Positions 38,327 through 45,926 of a DNA stretch of 55,672 bases are shown here, in pieces. Numbering within the stretch: the stretch's first letter is position 1; each line of letters starts with the position of its first letter. The notes under the pieces were generated by a model that ran no database searches, was not told where the DNA came from, and saw nothing but the letters and a program-made list of their open reading frames with translations. The position numbers were made by a program, and so were the translations under genes. This stretch comes from Rhodospirillales bacterium (GTDB lineage: Bacteria > Pseudomonadota > Alphaproteobacteria > ATCC43930 > CGMCC-115725): contig CANJCB010000025.1 in the NCBI GenBank assembly GCA_947473305.1, forward strand, positions 1-55,672, read 5' to 3'.

Positions 38327-39889
38327 TCAGGGCGCAGTCTTGCGTAAGTGATCCCCGAGCAGGTCTTGATAGATCGCTTCTATAGATCCCGCTTCATCGT
38401 CGGTCAGGGGCTCGAATTCATGCTCGCGCGCCCGTTTTGAAAAGCGGCCGGCATTCTGACGCAGAAACCCCATCATCAAGTCGAAGGTCGCGTCGGGCAG
38501 TTCGACGAAGGCCCCGATGCGGGCCTTGGCCTGGTCGTAGCGGCGCAGATAGTCGATCTCTCGCGGCAAGCTCGTCCGAATCGTTTCCACCACGCAGGAT
38601 GCCAGGAATTCCGCCTGTCGCGTCCCGTCGAAGAACCGGAAAAGATCGCGCGTTTCGTTCAACACGCGGACATTCAGCTGGGGCGTTGTTTCCCACTGCG
38701 TCAGCCCCAGGCGTGGCCGCGAGAAATGTTCGAGCACCGCCTTATAATTTTCGAGGCGTTCCAGAAAAACGGCTGAAACCGGAAAGACCACGCCGGGCGG
38801 ATTGAAACCGCTCCGCCCGAGCACATGGTGGACGAGCCAACGATGAATTCGGCCGTTGCCGTCCTCGAAGGGATGGATGAAGACGAAACCGAAAGCGACA
38901 GCCGCGGCGCTCAGGACCGGATTGAGGGCGCCCCCCGACCCTTCGCTTCGGTCGGCATAGGCGATCAGACCGGCTATGAGACTCTCCAGATCGTCGGCGC
39001 GCGCGCTGATATGGTCCGGCAGCGGCGCATTGGTGTCGCGATCCCGCGCTCCAATAAAACCGCCGCCATCCCGCCATCCCATATGGGTGAAACGGGCGTC
39101 GCCGATGACGACGCGTTGGAGACGAAGTAACAGCTCCTGGGTCAAGGGGGTCTGGCCCGCCTCGCCGATGGCTTGGCCCCAGCGCTGGATGCGATCCTGC
39201 GGCGGCCGCTCCCCTTCAATGACATAGGACGCCTTGGAGTCCTGCAGCAGCAGGAAAGCGGCAGCCCGCGCCATAAGATCGGGAGCGGTGCGCCGGACGA
39301 CAGTCCGGGCGTTCAGGGCGAGGTCGTCGCCCAGCAAAGCGTCGAGCGTCGCCGTTCGGCGAACGAGCGGACAGAAGCCCAGAGTGCCCGGTAAATTGTT
39401 GCGGACGCGCTGGCGGGTGACCGTTTCTCCGGCAATCGCATAGTGCTGCTCGGGATCGAGCACAGCCGCATAGGGAGCACGGCCCGCGTCAGGCAGTTCG
39501 AGCCGCCGCCCGAGAAGCCATTCGTAGAGGAACCAGGTTCGCCTGGCATATTGCCCCGTCGGCTCGCTCCGCACCCAGTCCTCGATTTCTGCCGGAGGCA
39601 GGTTTTGAAAGAGGAGATTGAGCACCGCAAGGTCGACCCCTTGATGACGCAAAGCGAATTCAATATGCGCCGCGATGGTGTCCTGGGGCCGATAGCGCGG
39701 GGTGAGAATGCGCCACCGGCCCTCGCGCCGATAGGTGTGGCGGTCGCCGATGGCGATGAGCTCGTCGGGAGGTGGGACCCTTAAATCGAACGCCGCGATA
39801 AGCGCCGCATAGCCGGCGGGCCGGGAGCCGGCAGGAAGAATTTCCCCGCAGACGAGGCCAAGGGGATCGGGCAGGATCAGCGCGGCCAT
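38327..39889 (-). CDS. Fic family protein, class II with inhibitory motif
   Basis: A 520-residue Fic enzyme. The catalytic motif HPFEDGNGRIHR (339-350) is complete (HxFx[D/E]GNGRxxR), so AMP transfer to a target hydroxyl is expected. Residues 221-226, SYVIEG, fit the inhibitory-helix motif [S/T]xxxE[G/N]; its position before the core marks class II, held inactive until the Glu is displaced. The N-terminal 200 residues and C-terminal 130 (winged-helix-like RREIDYLRRYDQAKARIGAFVELPDATFDLMMGFL) are found in long stand-alone Fic proteins. Targets unknown. No antitoxin gene is adjacent. The upstream region holds a 14-bp direct repeat and a half of the palindrome seen near the XRE gene. Confidence 0.9.
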   Translation of the reverse strand: MAALILPDPLGLVCGEILPAGSRPAGYAALIAAFDLRVPPPDELIAIGDRHTYRREGRWRILTPRYRPQDTIAAHIEFALRHQGVDLAVLNLLFQNLPPAEIEDWVRSEPTGQYARRTWFLYEWLLGRRLELPDAGRAPYAAVLDPEQHYAIAGETVTRQRVRNNLPGTLGFCPLVRRTATLDALLGDDLALNARTVVRRTAPDLMARAAAFLLLQDSKASYVIEGERPPQDRIQRWGQAIGEAGQTPLTQELLLRLQRVVIGDARFTHMGWRDGGGFIGARDRDTNAPLPDHISARADDLESLIAGLIAYADRSEGSGGALNPVLSAAAVAFGFVFIHPFEDGNGRIHRWLVHHVLGRSGFNPPGVVFPVSAVFLERLENYKAVLEHFSRPRLGLTQWETTPQLNVRVLNETRDLFRFFDGTRQAEFLASCVVETIRTSLPREIDYLRRYDQAKARIGAFVELPDATFDLMMGFLRQNAGRFSKRAREHEFEPLTDDEAGSIEAIYQDLLGDHLRKTAP

Positions 39890-39967
39890 TCTCTGAATCT
39901 CATTAATAGGGCCTGAATTTGACGTTCAATAGAACTTATCTACTGAAAATTGATATCACATATAAAC

Positions 39968-40041
39968 CTGAGGATCGATAACCCACGCTGAAACTCGATA
40001 ACTTTTCCGACCTAAAAGTGAAAATGATGTCCAATAGAGAC
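39968..40041 (-). promoter_or_regulatory. candidate control region upstream of fic
   Basis: This AT-rich stretch contains a direct repeat CTGAGGATCGATAA (39968-39981) and CTGAAACTCGATAA (39988-40001), 20 bases apart, which puts both on the same face of the helix. TCCAATAGAGAC at 40030-40041 equals the first 12 bases of the palindrome arm at 11440-11451. Both are candidate binding sites; neither is proven. Confidence 0.4.
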
Positions 40042-40089
40042 GAACGCGGGTGCCGCCGAAACCGTTTCCGGCCTTCCCCACTATCACGT

Positions 40090-40226
40090 CACCCCCGGGC
40101 TAAACACTTGACCCGGGGGTCTATCTCCGCCTTGGGGGAGACGGCCTCGCGGTGAAGCGAAGCTTCACCTGTCGGCAGCGGAAGCAGAGCTTCCGCGAGA
40201 TGGCCGGGTCAAGCCCGGCCATGACG
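40090..40226. repeat. cluster of REP-like palindromes
   Basis: Four hairpins follow one another: ACCCCCGGG/CCCGGGGGT (40091-40120), GTGAAGC/GCTTCAC near 40152-40168, GGAAGC/GCTTCC near 40177-40194, and GGCCGGG/CCCGGCC near 40203-40219. The first shares CTAAACACTTGACCCGGG with 14695-14770, and the rest resembles 1795-1855. The cluster fills most of the gap between fic and the exported protein at 40268. Confidence 0.65.
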
Positions 40227-40267
40227 GATCGGGTGTCGGAAGCCCGCCCGGAAGCCCGCCCCCGCCC

Positions 40268-41641
40268 CTAAAGTGCGTTGGCGGTGAGCGTGCCGCGTTC
40301 CGGCAGGGTCTTTTCCAATTGCGCCTTGGTCTGCTGGACCGCGACCGATTCCTTGTCGACATAGGCGTAATAGCGCCGATAGAAGGCGGAGAAATCCTTG
40401 CGTTCCTTGGGGTCCGAGCCGATCCGCTGGAGATGAGCGTCGAGCGGCTGGCGCGCCTTGCGGATGCGCTCGTAGAGGCTCGCGAAATATCCGAGATTCT
40501 CGCGCAGGTCGTAGTAGCGCCGCTCGGTCAGGATCGTGTCGAAATGCTCGGTATAGCGGCCGACGATCGGAATTTCGTAGAAGATGATCGGCGATTCCGT
40601 CTCATAGACGTCGTTCTCGGGAATGACCCGGCCGAGGTCGATGATCGCGCCGGGTCCGGTGGGCAGGCGGCCCTCCTCCAGCAACAACCGCCGCGCCGAG
40701 GGATCGCGCCAGACCGCCTCCAGGTCGTCGATCTCCATGTCGTTGGTGCGCCTGACGAGATTGACGAATTCGTTCTTCGGCACCGGAAAACTGAAATAGG
40801 CGGTCAGGAAGGAATGGCCGCCCTCCCAGAGGTCCCAGATCAGCGCGGCCGCCAGGGTATTGTGGTTCATCTCGGCGCAATTGTCGGCGGTCAGGCTCCA
40901 GTCGAAGGACGCCTTGCCGCTGCGATAGGGTTCGTTGAGCGAATTCAGATATTCGATCATGGCAATCGTCTGGGTCCGGTTCATCGGCACCCGTCCGCAA
41001 TAGCGGTTGCGCCCGAAGGCAAGCGCGAAATCGGTGGCGGCCGACACCTCGTATTTGAAATCCTGCTCGGAAAAGCCGGGGGGCATGTCCTTGAAGACCT
41101 CGTCGTGGAAGGTCACGCTGTCGTAGATCTTCTTGGCCTTGGCTTCCTTCAGCACCGCGGCATAGGCCTCGCGCGTCAGGGGCTGGCCCGGCTCCATCCC
41201 GCCCTCGAAGAAGAAATTCCGGCCTTCGACTGCGACCCAATTGGCATTGGCGTAATGGGCGTTGACGCTGAGGCCGACCCCGTCGACGCCCTCCTTGCCC
41301 GGCGTCCCCTCGCAGAGGATCAGGACGGGATAGGCGCTGTCCGGCTTGCGGCAGACGCCGTTGAGATAGAAGACCGCATGGCCGCCGATGCCGCTGCTGA
41401 CCTCGGCCCCGAAGCCGGGCTTCTTCTTGAGCGCGCCCAGGGCGCAGATCTCGGCATAGAAGGGATAGAGGGAGGCGTAGAGGCTTTCCGCGCTCAAACT
41501 CGTGCTCGGGGGTAGCACGGCCTGGCTCGCGGCGCAGGCGCAGAGCGGCAAGAGCAGCCCGATCCCGCCCAAACGGCGGAGAATCCTTCCGAACCGGGCG
41601 ATGCCGGCTGCGAGGAAGGCGGGAAAAAGGGCAAGGTTCAT
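40268..41641 (-). CDS. exported protein of unknown function
   Basis: A 457-residue protein from ATG 41641 (an in-frame ATG at 41668 adds nine residues; AGGA 11 bases before 41641 favours the shorter form). The N-terminus has Arg residues, a hydrophobic run GGIGLLLPLCACAASQAV and a possible lipobox (LPLC or CACAA), so it is probably a lipoprotein or secreted. The mature part is acidic and aromatic-rich, with a possible catalytic-looking segment LTADNCAEMNHNTLAAALIWDLWEGGHSFLTAYFSFPVPK and repeated Tyr/Arg motifs near the end (RYYDLRENLGYFASLYERIRKA, FYRRYYAYVDKES). No family is recognised. It is divergent from the fumarase-like genes. Confidence 0.7.
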   Translation of the reverse strand: MNLALFPAFLAAGIARFGRILRRLGGIGLLLPLCACAASQAVLPPSTSLSAESLYASLYPFYAEICALGALKKKPGFGAEVSSGIGGHAVFYLNGVCRKPDSAYPVLILCEGTPGKEGVDGVGLSVNAHYANANWVAVEGRNFFFEGGMEPGQPLTREAYAAVLKEAKAKKIYDSVTFHDEVFKDMPPGFSEQDFKYEVSAATDFALAFGRNRYCGRVPMNRTQTIAMIEYLNSLNEPYRSGKASFDWSLTADNCAEMNHNTLAAALIWDLWEGGHSFLTAYFSFPVPKNEFVNLVRRTNDMEIDDLEAVWRDPSARRLLLEEGRLPTGPGAIIDLGRVIPENDVYETESPIIFYEIPIVGRYTEHFDTILTERRYYDLRENLGYFASLYERIRKARQPLDAHLQRIGSDPKERKDFSAFYRRYYAYVDKESVAVQQTKAQLEKTLPERGTLTANAL

Positions 41642-41910
41642 GAAGCTAATGTCCTGCGAGAGAGACATAAATAGGCTGGCGCACCTGCCGGTCCAGGGAA
41701 TAACTCCGGTTACGCCCCGAGGTAAACGCGATGTGAAGAGCGAGGCGGGTCCCTTGGGAGAAAAACCTGTCGGGAACCGTCGCGGGATGACAACACCGGA
41801 AGCCCCGCAGGGTTCCGGGGATTGTGAGTATTATGGGTCCTCGCTTTAACATTGAGGGGACCCGGCGGGGCTCCTATGCTCCGGCCGTCTCGCTTATACA
41901 GGGTCGTGAA

Positions 41911-42873
41911 ATGATTCCGCTCTCCGCTTTGCAAGGCACCGCCGAAACCCTGATGGCCAAGGCCGCCATCGAGATCCCCGAGGATTACCTGGGCGGCCTC
42001 AAGCGCTGCGCGGCAAGCGAGACGGGCGATCTCTCGGCCTTCGTCATCCAGGCCATGCTGGAGAACTACGAGGCGGCGGCGGAGGACCGGCGGCCGATGT
42101 GCGGCGATACGGGCGTGCCGCGCTGGTATGTGAAGCTCGGCAACGAGGCCCGGATCGAGGGCGGACCCATCGCGCTGGAAGCGGCCTTGCGGCGTGCCAC
42201 GGCCCGGGCGACGCAGACCGTGCCCCTGCGGCCCAACCGGGTGCATCCCCTGTGGCGGACGGACCACAACAACAACGTCGGGATCAACGCGCCGGAGATC
42301 GAATACGCCTTTCACCCCGACGCCGATTGGGTGGACCTCACCACGGTCCACAAGGGCGGGCTCTTCGGCTCCGACTACCGGATGCTCTTTCCGGGAGACG
42401 GGATCGAGGGGATCAAGCGCTTCTACCTCGACACGTTGATTTCCTTCGGCAAGCGCGGGCTCGCCTGCCAGCCGGCCATCGTCGGGGTGGGGCTGGGCGG
42501 GTCGAAGGACGCCTGCATGGTGCTGGGGAAGCAGGCCTCCTGCCTGCGCGTGGTCGGCAGCCGCAACCCCGATCCCAAGATCGCGGCGCTGGAAGACGAA
42601 TTAAAGGACTTCGGCAACAGCATCGGCATGGGGGCCATGGGCTTCATGGGGAGTTCGATGGTGGTCGATTGCCATATCGAGGTCGGCTATTGCCATACCG
42701 GCGGCATGCCCATGAGCGTCCATATGTTCTGCCTGTCGTCGCGCCGGGCCTCAGCGCGGATTCACCGGGACGGATCGGTCGAATACCGCACCGATCCCCA
42801 GTGGTTCACCGATTATTCGCGCCGCTCCACGGTCGAATGGGCGGAAGCCCCCGAACTGGTGCCGGCGGAGTAG
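41911..42873 (+). CDS. ttdA: class I fumarase/tartrate dehydratase alpha subunit
   Basis: A 320-residue iron-sulfur subunit of the two-subunit class I hydro-lyases (fumarate hydratase or L(+)-tartrate dehydratase). RRPMCGDTGVPRWYVKLG has the first cluster Cys and the family CxDTG motif; GVGLGGSKDACMVLGKQASCLR and EVGYCHTGGMPMSVHMFC carry the other Cys candidates for the [4Fe-4S] cluster; HPLWRTDHNNNVGINAPEIEY binds substrate. ATG 41911 is used; the frame is open to 41824 but those residues are not conserved. The beta-subunit gene follows after five bases. Fumarate, tartrate and related acids cannot be told apart by eye. Confidence 0.85.
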   Translation: MIPLSALQGTAETLMAKAAIEIPEDYLGGLKRCAASETGDLSAFVIQAMLENYEAAAEDRRPMCGDTGVPRWYVKLGNEARIEGGPIALEAALRRATARATQTVPLRPNRVHPLWRTDHNNNVGINAPEIEYAFHPDADWVDLTTVHKGGLFGSDYRMLFPGDGIEGIKRFYLDTLISFGKRGLACQPAIVGVGLGGSKDACMVLGKQASCLRVVGSRNPDPKIAALEDELKDFGNSIGMGAMGFMGSSMVVDCHIEVGYCHTGGMPMSVHMFCLSSRRASARIHRDGSVEYRTDPQWFTDYSRRSTVEWAEAPELVPAE

Positions 42874-42878
42874 AACCC

Positions 42879-43550
42879 ATGGCGGGAAACCTCAAGATCG
42901 TTCATCTCGACCTGCCGGCCAGCACGGAGGACCTCGCCAGGCTGGAGATCGGCTCGGTGGTCTATCTCTCGGGCCGGGTCTTCACCGCGCGGGAGGGCGT
43001 CTATAAGCGCGCCATCGAGGACGGCCAGGGCATGCCCGCCTCCAGGGAGGCTTTGGGCAGCGCCAATTTCCACTGCTCGCCGGCGGCGGCGGTCGAGGCG
43101 GACGGCAGCTATACCGTGGGGGCGGTCACGGCGACGGCCTCCTTCCGCTTCGCCAAATGGCTCGACCAGTGGCTCACGCTTTCGGGCTGCAACGTCATCA
43201 TCGGCAAGGGCGGCATGACCTCGGCCGCCTACCGGGATTTCTTCGTGCCGCATAAGGCGATCTATCTCACCACCGTGGGCTATGGCACGGGCGCGCTTTT
43301 GGGGCGCGGCATCAAGCGGGTGCCGGGGGTCTATTGGCTGGAGGAACTGGGCCTGGCCCAGGCGGTCTGGGTGTTGGACGTGGAAAAATTCGGCCCCTTC
43401 CTGGTCGAAAGCGACCTCCAGGGCAACAGCCTCTTCGAGCGCGAAAACGCCAAGATCGCGCCGGGGATCGCGAAGCTCTACGCGGGCACGAAGCCCGCGA
43501 CGCTCCATCGGTATGGCGAGACGGATGATAAGACCGAGGAGTTGATCTGA
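42879..43550 (+). CDS. ttdB: class I fumarase/tartrate dehydratase beta subunit
   Basis: A 223-residue subunit matching the fumarase C-terminal (swivelling) domain. LARLEIGSVVYLSGRVFTAREGVYKRAIEDGQGMP is the family opening (GDxVxLxGxIxxxRDxAH-like); HCSPAAAVEADGSYTVGAVTATASFRFAKWLDQ and VIIGKGGMTSAAYRDFFVPHKAIYLTTVGYGTGALLGRGIKRV are the substrate-binding blocks with the GKGG turn. It completes the active site with the alpha subunit; reversible hydration of fumarate or dehydration of tartrate or a related acid is expected. The last residues, LHRYGETDDKTEELI, are echoed by a remnant at 43731-43775 beyond a palindromic element. Confidence 0.85.
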   Translation: MAGNLKIVHLDLPASTEDLARLEIGSVVYLSGRVFTAREGVYKRAIEDGQGMPASREALGSANFHCSPAAAVEADGSYTVGAVTATASFRFAKWLDQWLTLSGCNVIIGKGGMTSAAYRDFFVPHKAIYLTTVGYGTGALLGRGIKRVPGVYWLEELGLAQAVWVLDVEKFGPFLVESDLQGNSLFERENAKIAPGIAKLYAGTKPATLHRYGETDDKTEELI

Positions 43551-43566
43551 GGGGCGAATATCAAGT

Positions 43567-43722
43567 CCTTCTCCGCCCGCTTGCGGGGGGAGAAGGATTT
43601 AGGATGAGGTGGGGCGAGGGCGCTGAGGCGCCGGAGCATCCTGCCGGTAGCAAGATGCTCGGGCAGAGGACTGCCCTCGCCCCACCTCACCCAACCCTCT
43701 CCCCCCAAGGGGCGGAGAGGGC
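43567..43722. repeat. composite palindromic element (hairpin-cruciform-hairpin)
   Basis: CCTTCTCC...GGAGAAGG (43567-43596) forms a first hairpin. TGAGGTGGGGCGAGGGC (43605-43621) and its exact reverse complement (43673-43689) form a 17-bp stem enclosing 51 bases with an inner GAGCATC/GATGCTC stem. A CCCTCTCC...GGAGAGGG hairpin closes the element (43696-43722). It has the look of the CTCTCCCC-type intergenic repeats common in alphaproteobacteria. It separates ttdB from a fragment resembling the end of ttdB. Confidence 0.7.
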
Positions 43723-43730
43723 TTAATAAG

Positions 43731-43775
43731 CTGCTGCACCGCTACGGCGAGACCGACGACGAACGGATTACGTGA
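43731..43775 (+). pseudogene. remnant of a second ttdB-like 3' end
   Basis: The frame 43731-43775 reads LLHRYGETDDERIT and stop, matching the ttdB end TLHRYGETDDKTEELI. The DNA differs mostly at third codon positions (for example CTC/CTG, CAT/CAC, CGG/CGC, TAT/TAC, GAT/GAC), so it was once under protein-level selection and is not a recent copy. It lies just past the composite palindrome and has no upstream coding sequence. Confidence 0.6.
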
Positions 43776-43803
43776 TCTGAGAAGAGCAGCCGAGTTTACC
43801 CCC

Positions 43804-44886
43804 TCAGCTCGCGATCCACTGCGCCCAGCGCTCCTTGATGGCGGGGAGGCGTTCTCCCAGCCATTCCACATCCGGCGAAAAGCTTTGGGCGAGGTGTTCG
43901 GGCGAGGTCGGCAGCTTCGCCGCGATGGTGGCGTCGATGACCTTGAAGGCATCGGGATTGGAAGGCCCATAGGTCATCACCTTGCAGAAGTCCGCCATCG
44001 GCTGGGCCTGCATGATGAAGTTCAGGAACGTCCAGGCCGCCTTGGCGCGCGGGGTGCCTTTGGAGACGAACCAATGGCTCCAATAATTCTCCCCGCCGTT
44101 CCAGACGATGCCGACCGGCAGGCCGCGATCGACCAGCTCCTGGGCGCGGGCATTGGCCATGCCGATCATATCGACCTCGCCATCGCTGATGAGCTGCTGC
44201 GCCTGCGAATTCTCGGTCCACCAGACCTTGATGTGAGGCTTCAATTGATCGAGCTTCTTGAAGGCGCGGTCGAGGTCCAGGGGATAGAGCTTGTCGAGGG
44301 GCACCCCATCGGCCAGCAGCGCCTGGGAAAGATTGGTCCAGGACCGGCTCGACAAGGCCCGCTTGCCGGGAAATTTCTCGACGTTCCAGAAATCCGCCCA
44401 GGACGTCGGCCCGCCGTTCGGATAGCGGTCGCTGCGATAGGCGTAGAGATAGCTCAACGCCACGTTGCGGAAGCCCACGTCCTTATAGACGTTCTGGGGC
44501 AGGAGCTTGCCGAGTTCGACGATGGACCGGTCGATGGGTTCCAGAAAACCTCCGCGCCGGGCTTCCTCGAATTCGGCCGCGCCGATTTCGCAGCAGTCCC
44601 ATTCGTAATTTCCGGTGGTGACCTGCGCCTTTATTTTCGCGGCGCTGACCGGCGTGACGGGACGGACCTCGATGCCGGTCGCCTTGGTGAAGGGGGCGAA
44701 ATAGGCAGCCTGCTGGGCGGCCGTATAGCTGCCGCCGTAGCTGTTGACGTAGACGACATTCTGCTGGGCTTGCGCCGCCGAGGAGACGATGGCGGGCGCG
44801 GCGAAAAGGGTGCCCGCCCCGCCCGCGCCCGCCATGAAGGAGCGGCGGGAAAACCGACGATTGAGAAGCGGTTTACCTTCGGTCAT
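43804..44886 (-). CDS. PotD-like ABC transporter substrate-binding protein, Tat-exported
   Basis: A 360-residue extracytoplasmic binding protein of the spermidine/putrescine class. The N-terminal SRRSFMAGAGGAGTLFAAPAIVSSAAQAQ is a twin-arginine signal with an AQA cleavage site. The mature protein has VVYVNSYGGSYTAAQQAAYFAPFTKATGIEVRPV, the usual domain-1 start, and the shared block ADGVPLDKLYPLDLDRAFKKLDQLKPHIKVWWTENSQAQQLISDGEVDM. KAAWTFLNFIMQAQPMADFC is near the end. It is most like 50881-51963 in the window. AAGGA precedes ATG 44886. No permease or ATPase is adjacent, so it either uses distant components or acts as a sensor. Ligand unknown. Confidence 0.9.
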   Translation of the reverse strand: MTEGKPLLNRRFSRRSFMAGAGGAGTLFAAPAIVSSAAQAQQNVVYVNSYGGSYTAAQQAAYFAPFTKATGIEVRPVTPVSAAKIKAQVTTGNYEWDCCEIGAAEFEEARRGGFLEPIDRSIVELGKLLPQNVYKDVGFRNVALSYLYAYRSDRYPNGGPTSWADFWNVEKFPGKRALSSRSWTNLSQALLADGVPLDKLYPLDLDRAFKKLDQLKPHIKVWWTENSQAQQLISDGEVDMIGMANARAQELVDRGLPVGIVWNGGENYWSHWFVSKGTPRAKAAWTFLNFIMQAQPMADFCKVMTYGPSNPDAFKVIDATIAAKLPTSPEHLAQSFSPDVEWLGERLPAIKERWAQWIAS

Positions 44887-44950
44887 GATGCGTTCCTTCC
44901 CCTCTGGTTTTCAGCCCTTTACCGGGCTTTGCGGTTATCGGGTTTCGCGG

Positions 44951-45814
44951 CTATTGGGCTTTGGCTGGCCATTGCAGCAGCTTGCGAAGGCCGCGGCCTA
45001 AGAGCCACTCCTTGTCGCCCTCGGAAAGCGCCGACGCGGCCTGGATATAGAGATGGATTTCGGCCCAGCTGAAGGGCCGCTTCAGCGCCCTCAGCTGGGT
45101 ATAGTCGCTGCCCCAGAAGACGCGCGAAATCGAGAAATGCTCGAGGGTGCGAAGGAGCGCCGGGATGAGGTCGGCGAAGGGGAAGCGCTCGGCCGACATC
45201 CGGACGGATTGGCTCCATTTGAGCGACACATTGGGATAGGCGGCGAGATCGTAGGTCCGTTCCAATCCGGCAAAGCGCGCATCGCCCCGGACCTCCGGCC
45301 CCGGCCAGGAGGCGGGACCGTTGCCGCAATGATCGATGACGAAGGGAAGGTCGGGAAACTTCTCGACATAGGGCTTCAGGAGGTGGGTCTTCCCGTTGAG
45401 CCAGACGAAGCAGGGAACGCGGTGCCTGTCGGCCGCCTTGAAGAGCCGCTCGTATCCGCCGCTTTCGAAAAGAGCCCCCTCGCGATCCGGCACGAAGACC
45501 CGGAGGCAGCGGCATCCAGGCCGGGCCAGAACCTCGGCCATGACAGATTCGAGATCGGGGTCGAGCGCTTCGGTCCGCCCATAATAGGCGAATTTATCCG
45601 GCCAGCGCCGGGCATAGTCCTCGGCGACGGGCGTGCGCAATGTCCGCACCGCCCCATTCGGCAATTCCACCCCCGGCCGCCACTTTCCCTCAGGCGTGTC
45701 GCCATCCCATTCGTCGATCAGGCAGGCGTCGATCCCGGCGGCCTGCATCGCCGCGAGCCCCGCTTCCGTCGAGCCCAGCTGATTGAGGTGAACCTGCGCG
45801 TCGATCACTTCCAT
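44951..45814 (-). CDS. amidohydrolase family protein (PDC-lactonase/Amidohydro_2-like)
   Basis: A 287-residue TIM-barrel metal-dependent hydrolase. MEVIDAQVHLNQLG has DxQxH at the barrel start, the usual DxHxH variant of this group; FVIDHCGNGPAS carries the next His, and VFWGSDYTQL the catalytic Asp on the last strand. Relatives (amidohydrolase 2, 2-pyrone-4,6-dicarboxylate lactonase, L-rhamnono-lactonase) open lactones or decarboxylate. The frame is open to 46000, but ATG 45814 has GGGGAG upstream and gives the family start. It is in the same direction as the upstream DUF2332 gene and downstream PotD-like gene, so cotranscription is possible. Confidence 0.82.
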   Translation of the reverse strand: MEVIDAQVHLNQLGSTEAGLAAMQAAGIDACLIDEWDGDTPEGKWRPGVELPNGAVRTLRTPVAEDYARRWPDKFAYYGRTEALDPDLESVMAEVLARPGCRCLRVFVPDREGALFESGGYERLFKAADRHRVPCFVWLNGKTHLLKPYVEKFPDLPFVIDHCGNGPASWPGPEVRGDARFAGLERTYDLAAYPNVSLKWSQSVRMSAERFPFADLIPALLRTLEHFSISRVFWGSDYTQLRALKRPFSWAEIHLYIQAASALSEGDKEWLLGRGLRKLLQWPAKAQ

Positions 45815-45926
45815 GCCGGCTCCCCCCGCGTCGCGATTATTCTGCCTGAGTATGCAATGTACAAAACCGTCGAGGGAAGTCGGCATTTCCGACGTTTCAA
45901 TATCAAGCCGACCGGCTCCCGGATGC

